NCBI GenBank assembly: GCA_033763935.1
Contig: JANRJO010000107.1
Location: forward strand, 186,001-250,000
Direction of reading: 5' to 3'
Length of the DNA stretch: 64,000 nucleotides
From: DALYJJ01 sp033763935
Lineage (GTDB): Bacteria > Acidobacteriota > Terriglobia > Bryobacterales > Bryobacteraceae
Below are positions 45,260 through 55,394 of this stretch, in pieces. Position 1 is the stretch's first letter. Each line of letters begins with the position of its first letter. Made by a program: the position numbers and the translations under genes. The notes under the pieces were generated by a model. It was given only the letters and a program-made list of their open reading frames with translations. It was not told the origin of the DNA and did no database searches.

Positions 45260-45326
45260 CGTCCGTGCCTCCTTCAGTTTATCCGAAGCCGGATCAAGAT
45301 TTGGCTAATTTGTTGTGCCCAAAGCG

Positions 45327-46166
45327 TTAGGGCAAGTGCGCGCGGAGGAACCGGATGCCATCCCAGGCGATGGATTCGGTGGTGGGAGCAAGGTCGCGCC
45401 AGATGCAGGCGGCGGCCGCAATCTCCTGGATCTGCCCGCCAAAGCTCTCGATCGTCACCCAGCCGTCGTAATTCATTTCTTTGAGAGCCGAGAACACGCC
45501 CGGCCAGTCCACGTGCCCGCTGCCCGGCGTGCCGCGATCGTTCTCGCAGACGTGGACATGCTTCAGATGGCGGCCGCAGAGACGGAAGCCGGCGGCTACG
45601 TCCTTCTCCTCAATGTTGGCGTGAAAGGTGTCGAAGAGGATGCCTACCTTCGGATGGTTGACGGCGTCAGCCAGCGCAACGCTATCGGCGGCGGTGTTCA
45701 GGAAGTAGGTCTCAAAGCGATTCAACGGTTCAATGCACAAGGTGACGTCGTGGGCATTCAGGCAGTCGCCCAGCGTCTGCAACTCCTCAATGACCCGCTT
45801 CCACTCATCTTGCGTGCGGCGCCGTCCCGGCTTATCGCCCAGCGGAGTGTATACGGGCCCGGCGAGGTGATGGCTGCCTGCTTCGGCCACGACGCGAATG
45901 CAATCGGCGACGTGTTGCCGCGCCTTTGCGCGCACCGCGGAGTCCGAGTCGGCGAGGCTGACGCCGGGGCCGAGGGCAGTGCAGAATGTGCAGCCCATCT
46001 GCGCCTCCTCCAGTCCCCGCCGGATCGCCGCTGCCGGCACGGCGGCGGGGTCGAACACGAACATCTCGACCCCGTCGAAGCCGTGCTCCCGAATGACGGG
46101 CAGCAAGGCGAGGTGCTCGGGGCCGAAGTGCGCCGTCCAGAGAAAGGTGTTGATGCCGAATCGCAT
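45327..46166 (-). CDS. Sugar phosphate isomerase/epimerase (TIM barrel)
   Basis: A 279-residue AP endonuclease-2-type TIM barrel of the D-tagatose/D-psicose 3-epimerase group. The metal ligands fall in 'LCIEPLNRFETYFLN' (Glu), 'ILFDTFHANIEE' (Asp and His), 'HVHVCENDRGTPGSGHVDW' and 'VTIESFGG' (Glu). It probably interconverts ketoses or sugar phosphates. The exact substrate is not clear. It is divergent from the DUF1549 gene with a 43-base gap. Confidence 0.92.
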   Translation of the reverse strand: MRFGINTFLWTAHFGPEHLALLPVIREHGFDGVEMFVFDPAAVPAAAIRRGLEEAQMGCTFCTALGPGVSLADSDSAVRAKARQHVADCIRVVAEAGSHHLAGPVYTPLGDKPGRRRTQDEWKRVIEELQTLGDCLNAHDVTLCIEPLNRFETYFLNTAADSVALADAVNHPKVGILFDTFHANIEEKDVAAGFRLCGRHLKHVHVCENDRGTPGSGHVDWPGVFSALKEMNYDGWVTIESFGGQIQEIAAAACIWRDLAPTTESIAWDGIRFLRAHLP

Positions 46167-46209
46167 GTCCCTGATATCCTATCGCCAAAGGGGGAACGCG
46201 AAGAGGGGA

Positions 46210-48358
<2,149 letters not shown>

Positions 48359-48381
<23 letters not shown>

Positions 48382-49795
48382 TCACCGCCCCGCTTCGACG
48401 CGCCGCGAGATCCTCAGGCTTGCCGCACACGGCTTCGGCGCCATTGCGCTCGAGGCGATGCTTCACCGGGAGACTGCCTCGGCAGCGCCACGCGTGAATC
48501 CGCTGGCAGCGAAACCCGCCCATTTTCCCGGTAAGGCGAAATCGGTGATCTTCCTCTTCATGGTGGGGGCGCCGAGTCATATCGACACGTTCGATCCCAA
48601 GCCGGATTTGAATAGGTTCGAGGGGCAAAAACTGCCGGCGAGCTTCGGCAAGGTGGTAAGCCAGTTTACCGACGGTTCCGATCCGATTCTTCCCACTCCC
48701 TGGACGTTCTCGCGGCACGGGCAGTGTGGGATGGATGTCTCGACGCTGATGCCGCATGTCGCCAGGCACGTCGACGACATCTGCTTTGTCCGCTCTTTCT
48801 ATACCGAGAGTGTGGTGCATGCCCCGGCTATGTACCAGGTCCACACTGGCCGCATTCTTGCCGGCCACCCAAGCCTGGGGTCATGGGTTACTTACGGCCT
48901 CGGCAATGAGTCAGAAAACTTGCCGGCTTATGTGGTTATGCCCCAGCCCGAAGGCACACCCGAAGGTGGGACTCCCTGTTGGGGAGCGGGATACTTACCG
49001 GCTGTCTATCAGGGCACTTTGCTGCGCAGCGGCTCCTCACCCATCCTCCATTTGAAGCCTCCGGAGGGAATGACGCCGTCGCGCCAGCGCGCCACCCTGG
49101 ACTTGCTCCAACGCATGAATGACTTGGATACCCAGGAGGGGGACAGCGAGATGGCGGCCCGGATCGCTTCGTACGAGCTCGCCTTTCGCATGCAGGCGCA
49201 TGCGCCGGAAGCGGTGGACTTCAGTAAGGAAACGGAAGCGACCAGGCGAATGTACGGCCTGGATCAGAAACGAACGGCTGAGTTCGGCACGCGGTGCCTG
49301 CTGGCGCGGCGCCTGGTGGAACGTGGCGTTCGCTTTATTCAAATCTACTCGGGCGGAGGTCCGGTGAGCGTCCAGTGGGATGCCCACAGCCATCTGGTAG
49401 CGAACCACGAGAAGATGGCGGGCATGACGGACCAGCCGATTGCCGCGCTGCTCGCGGATCTCAAACAGCGCGGGCTGCTCGATTCCACGCTCGTGATTTG
49501 GGGTAGTGAATTCGGCCGTCTGCCAACGTCACAGAGCGGCAATGGCCGAGATCATAATCCTCACGGCTTCACCATGTGGTTTGCAGGCGGCGGGGTAAAA
49601 GGGGGCCAGGTGATCGGGCGGACCGACGACTTCGGGCTTTACGCCGTGGGAGACCGCTACCATATGCGCGACTTTCATGCGACCATCTTGCATGCGTTGG
49701 GTCTCGACCAGCATAAGCTGTGGTATCTCCACAACGGCCGCCACGAAAAGCTTACCGATTTCGGCGGTTCGGTGATTCGCGAAGTATTCACTTAG
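48359..49795 (+). CDS. DUF1501 protein (Tat-exported)
   Basis: A 478-residue protein with a twin-arginine-like start 'STRREILRLAAHG' and a sulfatase-like fold as in DUF1501: 'FLFMVGAPSHIDTFDPKP', 'PSLGSWVTYGLG', 'DAHSHL' and 'GNGRDHNPHGFTMWFAGGG'. It is regularly encoded next to DUF1549/DUF1553 genes in Planctomycetes, Verrucomicrobia and Acidobacteria, as here with a 23-base overlap. It is likely periplasmic or surface-exposed. Function unknown. ATG at 48371 is a second possible start. Confidence 0.92.
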
Positions 49796-49797
49796 CC

Positions 49798-50520
49798 GTG
49801 GAACCTACCCCCGGATTTGTCCAGTTATCGTACGCCCCGGGAATTGCGCCCGTCTTCGCTATCGTGCTGGCGCTCATCGCGTTTGCCATCGCCCTGTTTC
49901 TGCTGGGAACGTGGCCGCCGACCGCACAGCGGTACCTTGCGGCAGGCGCGTTCGGCGCGGGGTGTTGCCTCCTCGTCATGTATTTGGGCGCCCGGCAGCG
50001 GGTGGAACTCGATCCTGTGCGTCGACTCGTGGTGGTACGGAAAGAAGTGCTCGGGGTCCCTACGAGGGCAGAGACTCTTGCGGGCGACGTCGCCGCTGTC
50101 ACGGTTCGCGCGATCCGACCGAGCGCCGCGCGGGACAATAAGACAACCGGCCGCACGCGCTTTGTCGTAGAACTGCAGACGCCGCGCGGCGCGATCGACG
50201 TCGAAACGCGGGAAGAGCCCCTCGATGCCGAGAACGAAGCCCTTCGAATTGCCAACGCTGGCGGTTGGAAAGCAGAGCGAAAAGGCTACGAGCTGGTCGT
50301 CGAGCGGAAGCCCGCCGGCACGGATGCGAAGTCATGGACGATCGAGGACGCCTCCAGGGCTCTCGACCGGGGTGACGGCAGGAGGTGGAGCGTGATGCGC
50401 ACCTACACCGGGGAGGGTCGAACCACCGTTGTTCGAATTGCCTTCGCCGATCAAGAGCGGAGCCGGATTGCGTCGCCGCACGAAGCTCCGCCCTCGATCG
50501 AGCCGCCTGGAGCGCGCTAG
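49798..50520 (+). CDS. Membrane protein of unknown function
   Basis: A 240-residue protein with two N-terminal membrane helices (about 17-40 and 48-65) and a soluble C-terminal domain rich in beta strands and Arg. The GTG at 49798 is 2 bases after the DUF1501 stop, so the start is coupled. The segment 'GARQRVELDPVRRLVVVRKEV' resembles PH-like domain strands after the helices, but this is only a shape impression. Its TAG stop shares the bases CTAG with the convergent gene's stop (50517-50520). Confidence 0.65.
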   Translation: MEPTPGFVQLSYAPGIAPVFAIVLALIAFAIALFLLGTWPPTAQRYLAAGAFGAGCCLLVMYLGARQRVELDPVRRLVVVRKEVLGVPTRAETLAGDVAAVTVRAIRPSAARDNKTTGRTRFVVELQTPRGAIDVETREEPLDAENEALRIANAGGWKAERKGYELVVERKPAGTDAKSWTIEDASRALDRGDGRRWSVMRTYTGEGRTTVVRIAFADQERSRIASPHEAPPSIEPPGAR

Positions 50521-51044
50521 CGCCGGGTCAGACGGTCATATACGTAACCCGCGCTGCCGCCGGAGATCGCACCAATCGCCGCACCCTTGCCGCCACCCGC
50601 CAAACCGCCGATCGCCGCGCCAACCCCGGCACTTCCGGCAACGATCGCGACCGACTTACCAGTGGACCGAGTTCGACGCGCCGGCGCAGCAGAACTCCGG
50701 GGTTCCGCCGTCGCCTCCCGGCGTGCTGGCTCTTCCACTACCCGCTGCGCGGGACGGACGTGAACGGGCCGATTCAGGTCCCGGTAAGCGACAGGCGCCG
50801 CAACCTGCGCCGGCTCCACACAAGGGTTACCGTAACTGGCAGGATACCCGTCCAGTGACGCTTCCATTTCGCTACGGCTATCTACGGGAGCAGCCGCTGC
50901 CGCGGGATTACTTCCGTACACACCGGGCTGAAAAGCTTGCACACCCGCCGGCGCATCGCCTTGCCGAGCCCACCCGGCAACAGCGATCGCCCCCAGGGCA
51001 ACGAAGGCGAGCGCGACGAGTAAGTTCTTGTTAATTGCATTCAT
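50517..51044 (-). CDS. Glycine-zipper (YMGG-like) protein
   Basis: A 175-residue exported protein. An N-terminal signal or anchor helix precedes a long Pro/Ala/Arg/Glu linker. A C-terminal Gly-zipper (about 130-165, 'GVGAAIGGLAGGGKGAAIG') follows, typical of YMGG-like proteins, ending 'AGYVYDRLTRR'. The sequence GGGGGATGA lies just before the ATG. Unlike the two other glycine-zipper proteins here, the zipper is at the very C-terminus. Function unknown, possibly membrane association. Confidence 0.8.
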   Translation of the reverse strand: MNAINKNLLVALAFVALGAIAVAGWARQGDAPAGVQAFQPGVYGSNPAAAAAPVDSRSEMEASLDGYPASYGNPCVEPAQVAAPVAYRDLNRPVHVRPAQRVVEEPARREATAEPRSSAAPARRTRSTGKSVAIVAGSAGVGAAIGGLAGGGKGAAIGAISGGSAGYVYDRLTRR

Positions 51045-51134
51045 CGAGTCATCCCCCTTGCTTAATCGGACGCCTGAGAGCGTTTGCTTGTTGCAGCGGC
51101 AATTTGCGTGCTCTAAGTAGTGCCGGAGGGCACC

Positions 51135-52025
51135 GTGGTTCGCTGGAATTCGCGTCTCGTACTCGCTTTGGCTCTCGTTGTGCTGCTGGTGGCTATCGTC
51201 GCTGTACTCGCTCTGCGACAGGGCGGCGGTGAACTGTACCCGGTCCGGCAGCAGGGCCGTTGTGGCTACATTGATCGGTCGGGCAAGTTGGTGGTTCCTG
51301 CACAGTTTGACCGTGCGCTTCCGTTTCAGGAAGGTCTCGCTCCGGTGGCGCTGGGGAATCGGTGGGGCTACATCGATCGCCGGGGAAGACTAGTGATCAC
51401 GCCGGCCTTCGACCTCGCCGACCCGTTCTCCGAAGGTAAAGCGCTGGTGGGTATCGGTCCTCGCCTGGGCTACATCAACAAGGAGGGTAAGTTCGTCATT
51501 AACCCCCAGTTTGAGGGCGCCGGGCGCTTCGAGAACGGCCGTGCCCCCGCCGTAGCCAACGGGCGCTGGGGCTACATTGACGACGACGGTAAGTGGCAGA
51601 TTGCCCCCCAGTTTGAGGAAGCGGGCAACTTCTCCGACGGGCTCGCGATGGTTCGCGTCGGCGGCCGCTATGGGTACATCGATACCGGGGGAAAGATGAA
51701 GATCAATCCCCAGTTTGAGGCGGCGGGCGATTTCAGCGACGGGCTTGCCGTGGTGCAGATGGCCGGACGCTTCGGATACATCGACAAGAGCGGTAAGATC
51801 GCCATCAATCCACAGTTCGAAGCGGCCGGCGAATTCTCTGACGACCTCGCGCGGGTGGCCATGCAGGGCCGCAACGGGTTCATCGACAAGCAGGGCCGCC
51901 TGGTGATCAATCCACAGTTTGACGATGCGGGGCGGTTCCGGGATGGCATTGCTCCGGTTTGGATGGGCGACCGGCAGGGGTACATCAACAAGCAGGGCCG
52001 CTACATCTGGAATCCGACCAGCTAG
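51135..52025 (+). CDS. Membrane-anchored WG-repeat protein
   Basis: A 296-residue protein with one N-terminal membrane helix ('LVLALALVVLLVAIVAVLAL') followed by eight tandem WG repeats of 34 residues. Each begins G-Y-I-D/N and continues x-G-K/R-x-x-I-x-P-Q-F. The last repeat is cut short after about 15 residues. The GTG at 51135 has GGAGGG 4-5 bases upstream; GTG 51120 is an alternative. WG repeats form beta-propeller-like or ladder structures that bind partners; the function here is unknown. The protein is likely exposed outside the membrane. Confidence 0.88.
   Translation: MVRWNSRLVLALALVVLLVAIVAVLALRQGGGELYPVRQQGRCGYIDRSGKLVVPAQFDRALPFQEGLAPVALGNRWGYIDRRGRLVITPAFDLADPFSEGKALVGIGPRLGYINKEGKFVINPQFEGAGRFENGRAPAVANGRWGYIDDDGKWQIAPQFEEAGNFSDGLAMVRVGGRYGYIDTGGKMKINPQFEAAGDFSDGLAVVQMAGRFGYIDKSGKIAINPQFEAAGEFSDDLARVAMQGRNGFIDKQGRLVINPQFDDAGRFRDGIAPVWMGDRQGYINKQGRYIWNPTS
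51264..52022 (+). repeat. Eight 102-base tandem WG repeats
   Basis: Units start at 51264, 51366, 51468, 51570, 51672, 51774, 51876 and 51978 (last one partial). All are in frame and exactly 102 bases apart, so no insertions or deletions have occurred between units. Units 5 and 6 (51672 and 51774) look most alike, sharing the INPQFEAAG core. Confidence 0.9.
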
Positions 52026-52057
52026 CCCGCGGAGGACCGCGGCGCGGGCAGTCCTGC

Positions 52058-52063
52058 TACAAT
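52058..52063 (+). promoter_or_regulatory. Putative -10 element (TACAAT) of the biotin carboxylase operon
   Basis: TACAAT in CTGCTACAAT ends 13 bases before the ATG at 52077. There is no Shine-Dalgarno between, so the leader would be about 7 bases long. Confidence 0.45.
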
Positions 52064-52076
52064 CACCGTCGAACGC

Positions 52077-53591
52077 ATGCCTGCCAAGCCGCTGTTTGGC
52101 AAGGTGCTCGTCGCGAATCGCGGCGAGATCGCCTGCCGCGTCATTCGGGCCCTGCGGGAGTTGTCGATTCCCTCGGTCGCCGTCTATTCCGATGTGGACC
52201 GCGCCTCGCTCGCCGTGCGCATGGCGGACGAGGCGGTGCATATCGGCCCAGCACCGTCGAAGGAGAGCTACCTTCGCATCGACCGGCTCATCGATGCCGC
52301 CCGCTCGCGGGGCGCCGATGCCATTCACCCTGGCTACGGTTTTCTGTCCGAGAACGCGGAGTTCGCTCAGGCTTGCGAAGACGCTGGCATCGTGTTCGTC
52401 GGGCCTTCACCGGATTCGATTCGCCGGATGGGATCGAAGACGGCCGCCCGCAAGTTGGCCAAGGCGGCCGGCGCGCCCGTGGTTCCCGGCACGGAAGACC
52501 CCGTTACGGATCTCGTAGAGGCACGGCGCATTGCAAACGCCATCGGCTATCCCGTGTTGCTGAAGGCGGCCGCCGGCGGGGGCGGCAAGGGCATGCGCCG
52601 CGTGGATTCGGAAGCCGAGTTGGCCGACGCCGTGCGCGATGCGTCCAGTGAAGCGGAGCGTGCCTTCCACGACGGCGCCGTCTACATCGAGAAACTGGTC
52701 GAGCGATCCCGACACATCGAAATTCAGATTCTGGGCGACCGTCACGGCCACCTGATCCACCTCGGCGAGCGCGAATGCTCCATCCAGCGGCGCCATCAGA
52801 AAGTGATCGAAGAGAGTCCCTCGCCGCTGATTGCCGTTCATCCCGAACTGCGGCACCGGATGGGCGAAGCGGCGGTGCAGGCGGCGCGAGCAGTGGACTA
52901 CTACAACGCCGGAACGGTTGAGTTCCTGGTGGATGAGCAGGCCCGCTTCTATTTTCTGGAGATGAACACGCGGCTCCAGGTGGAGCATCCGATCACGGAG
53001 TTGGTCACCGGGCTCGACCTGGTGCACTGGCAACTACGAATTGCCGCGGGCGAGCGGCTGTCGCTGCGGCAGGAAGACATATCGTGGCGCGGCTCCGCGC
53101 TCGAGTGCCGCATCTATGCCGAAGATCCGGATAACCGTTTCTTCCCTTCACCGGGTCTGATCTCTCACCTGGAGCGCCCCACGGGGCCCGGCGTGCGGCT
53201 CGATTCCGGAGTTTACCCCGGATGGACTGTGCCGCTCGACTACGATCCGCTGCTGGCAAAGCTCGCCGTCTGGGGCCCGGACCGCCACACCGCGATCCAG
53301 CGCATGCTCCGCGCGCTGGACGAGTACTACGTGGGCGGCATCAAGACGAATATCCCGTTCTTCCGGCAGATTCTCACTGACGAGTGCTTCCACGAGGGAC
53401 AGTTGCATACCGGTTTCATCGATGAGTTCTTCGCCCGCCGTCCCGCCGCTTCACCGCCTGATCCGCTGGTTGAAGCGGTGGCAGTGTTGGTGGCCGCGCT
53501 CCACTCCGGTAAGGAGCAACCGGCATCGGCCGGCGTTGGGGCGGAGCTGTCGCGCTGGCGAACGGAGGGGCGTGGGAGGCTCTTTCGATGA
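52077..53591 (+). CDS. accC: Biotin carboxylase subunit of an acyl-CoA carboxylase
   Basis: A 504-residue ATP-grasp biotin carboxylase that carboxylates biotin on its carrier. Motifs include 'KVLVANRGEIACRVIRAL', 'HPGYGFLSENAEFA', 'KAAAGGGGKGMR' (Gly-rich ATP loop), 'FLEMNTRLQVEHPITELVTG' and 'GGIKTNIPFF'. It is about 50 residues longer than E. coli AccC, with an Ala/Pro-rich tail. It overlaps the carrier gene by 4 bases. The arrangement with a separate carrier and no carboxyltransferase beside it suggests propionyl- or methylcrotonyl-type carboxylases as alternatives to acetyl-CoA carboxylase; the symbol marks only the subunit type. Confidence 0.93.
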   Translation: MPAKPLFGKVLVANRGEIACRVIRALRELSIPSVAVYSDVDRASLAVRMADEAVHIGPAPSKESYLRIDRLIDAARSRGADAIHPGYGFLSENAEFAQACEDAGIVFVGPSPDSIRRMGSKTAARKLAKAAGAPVVPGTEDPVTDLVEARRIANAIGYPVLLKAAAGGGGKGMRRVDSEAELADAVRDASSEAERAFHDGAVYIEKLVERSRHIEIQILGDRHGHLIHLGERECSIQRRHQKVIEESPSPLIAVHPELRHRMGEAAVQAARAVDYYNAGTVEFLVDEQARFYFLEMNTRLQVEHPITELVTGLDLVHWQLRIAAGERLSLRQEDISWRGSALECRIYAEDPDNRFFPSPGLISHLERPTGPGVRLDSGVYPGWTVPLDYDPLLAKLAVWGPDRHTAIQRMLRALDEYYVGGIKTNIPFFRQILTDECFHEGQLHTGFIDEFFARRPAASPPDPLVEAVAVLVAALHSGKEQPASAGVGAELSRWRTEGRGRLFR

Positions 53592-54103
53592 AGCTCGACA
53601 TTCAGCTGGGAGAGCGGACCGGACGGCTGGAGACCCGGAACGGCCGCTTTGAGCTGCAGTGGAGCGATGGTGCGCACGTGGCGGGCGAAGCTTCGGTTGC
53701 GGAGGTGGAGCCCGGCATCTACTCGGTGCTGCTGGAAGGCAGGAGTTTCGAGGCCAAGATTGTACCCGCCACTCCGGCCCATCCCGAGGACCGAACTTGG
53801 ATGGTGGATATCGGCGGCAATCGTTTCGCGATTGAGGCCTTCGATCCGCGCTCGCGCCGGGGGCGTCATGCCTCCGGACCAGGAGAAGGCCGGCAGACCA
53901 TCTCGGCTCCGATGCCCGGCAAGATCGTACGCGTTCTGGTGACGGCGGCCGAACCGGTGGAGGCCGGGCAGCGTCTTCTGGTGGTGGAAGCGATGAAGAT
54001 GCAGAATGAGGTGAAGGCGCCGCGGGCGGGCGTTGTGGCCCAGGTGAATGTGGCCGAAGGCGCGACGGTAGCGGCGGGCGATGTCCTGGTGGTGATCGAA
54101 TGA
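53588..54103 (+). CDS. Biotin carboxyl carrier-like protein
   Basis: A 171-residue protein. Residues 1-95 are a linker/beta region. Residues about 100-171 form a biotinyl-lipoyl domain with the biotin site EAMKM (K137), flanked by 'APMPGKIVRVLV' and 'APRAGVVAQVNVAEGATV'. It carries biotin between the biotin carboxylase (upstream, 4-base overlap) and an unseen carboxyltransferase. The domain corresponds to the C-terminal part of larger acyl-CoA carboxylase alpha subunits, here split off. Confidence 0.92.
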   Translation: MKLDIQLGERTGRLETRNGRFELQWSDGAHVAGEASVAEVEPGIYSVLLEGRSFEAKIVPATPAHPEDRTWMVDIGGNRFAIEAFDPRSRRGRHASGPGEGRQTISAPMPGKIVRVLVTAAEPVEAGQRLLVVEAMKMQNEVKAPRAGVVAQVNVAEGATVAAGDVLVVIE

Positions 54104-54861
54104 GCGGCGAAGCGGTCTGCCCGATTTGCAATGGCACCGGGTTTCGCATCATCGAGCGGGAGGGCGTCACGGGAGCCGATCGCTGCACGTGCGCGGCCCA
54201 GGAACGTGCCCGTTCGCTCGAAGCCCAGGCCGGTATTCCCACCAACTACAGCGGCGCTTCCTTCGATACGTTCCGGCTTCCCGACAACAATCCCGTGGGA
54301 CGGCGGGAACTCGCGGAGGTTCTCTGGCTCGTGCGTACGTATGCGCGCGAATACCCGGTTCTCGACAAGCCCGGCCTGCTGCTAATCGGAGAGCCCGGCA
54401 CCGGCAAGACGCACCTTGCCGTTTCCGCTTTCCGCGCGATTCTTGCCAAGGGGTTCGAGGGCGTCTTCTTCGACTACCAGAACCTTCTCGACTGCATTCG
54501 CGCGAGCTACGACGAGGCGTCGAAGCTCAGCAACCGGGATGCCTACCGCGATGCCCTTGAGGCCGGAGTGCTCCTTCTCGATGACCTCGGGGCCCACCGC
54601 GTCACGGAGTGGACCGAAGACATCGTCACGTCGATCATCACCTACCGCTGCAATCATCGGAAAACGCTGATCGCGACCAGCAACCTGCCCGATCCGGACG
54701 CGGGCAGCGCTGTCATCCAACGCAACGCGTCCACCGGCAAGGTCGACTATCGCGCTACATTGGCGGACAAGATCGGGGCGCGCGCGCGTTCTCGTCTCTT
54801 CGAAATGTGCCGAGTCGTTCAGATGCCCGCCGTCGCCGATTACCGGGTACGATCGCTCTAG
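54100..54861 (+). CDS. DnaC/DnaI-like ATP-binding protein with zinc-type cysteines
   Basis: A 253-residue AAA+ ATPase. Four cysteines (C7, C10, C29, C31) in 'CPICNGTG' and 'CTC' look like a small zinc site. Walker A GEPGTGKT is at 97-104, Walker B 'LLLDDLG' at 158-164, then 'ATSNLP' (sensor 1) and 'GARARSRLFEM' (arginine finger/sensor 2). It resembles DnaC/DnaI helicase loaders and IstB ATPases. No transposase is adjacent, so IstB is unlikely. It overlaps the carrier gene by 4 bases and is followed directly by the DinB-like gene. Confidence 0.88.
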   Translation: MSGEAVCPICNGTGFRIIEREGVTGADRCTCAAQERARSLEAQAGIPTNYSGASFDTFRLPDNNPVGRRELAEVLWLVRTYAREYPVLDKPGLLLIGEPGTGKTHLAVSAFRAILAKGFEGVFFDYQNLLDCIRASYDEASKLSNRDAYRDALEAGVLLLDDLGAHRVTEWTEDIVTSIITYRCNHRKTLIATSNLPDPDAGSAVIQRNASTGKVDYRATLADKIGARARSRLFEMCRVVQMPAVADYRVRSL

Positions 54862-55377
54862 ATGAGTCTTGATCGCCTATTCCTCGAATTCTCCGCCAGC
54901 AAGCTCCGGCAGTTCTCCTCGCGCATTGAAGATTGCCTCGGCCGCCTGACGCCGGAGCAGATCTGGCAGCGCGAGCAGGAGAGCAATAACTCCATCGGCA
55001 ACCTGGTGCTGCATCTCTCCGGCAATGTCAGGCAGTGGATCGGCACTGGTATCGGCGGGCTGCCGCCCGTCCGTGATCGGGATGCCGAGTTCGCAGCGCG
55101 CGGCGGCCTCTCCGCTGATCAACTGGCGCGGGCGCTGCGGGAGAGCGTCGATCCGGCCTTGGACATCATTGCCGGCCTGACCGCGGAGCGCCTCGAAGTA
55201 ACAATCGAGGTGCAGGGGTACCCCGTCACTGTCCTCGAGGCCGTCTATCATGTAGTTGAACATTTCGCCCAGCACACTGGTCAAATCCTTTTCGCCACAA
55301 AACTGTTTACAGGCGGAGACCTGGGATACTACCGTCATCTGAGTGCGAAAGGCGGGCACGCCGAGCGCGTGCCTTAA
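54862..55377 (+). CDS. DinB/DUF1572-like four-helix protein
   Basis: A 171-residue helical protein with the DinB-like metal histidines: 'GNLVLHLSGNVRQWIG' and 'VYHVVEHFAQHTGQILFATKLF' ending 'GDLGYYRHL'. In this superfamily three His residues bind a metal; some members transfer thiols (bacillithiol) and others are of unknown role. It starts on the base after the DnaC-like stop, with no gap, so translation is coupled. It is separated from the M16 gene by 17 bases. Confidence 0.88.
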   Translation: MSLDRLFLEFSASKLRQFSSRIEDCLGRLTPEQIWQREQESNNSIGNLVLHLSGNVRQWIGTGIGGLPPVRDRDAEFAARGGLSADQLARALRESVDPALDIIAGLTAERLEVTIEVQGYPVTVLEAVYHVVEHFAQHTGQILFATKLFTGGDLGYYRHLSAKGGHAERVP

Positions 55378-55394
55378 GTCAGGAGTCCCTACCC

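Noticed and set aside
50517..50520. Shared CTAG at two convergent stop codons
   Set aside because: It is a curiosity of overlapping stops with no further structure; not evidence of regulation.
54100..54861. IstB transposition helper
   Set aside because: The ATPase resembles IstB/DnaC, but no transposase, inverted repeats or target duplication are nearby and the gene is embedded in an operon.
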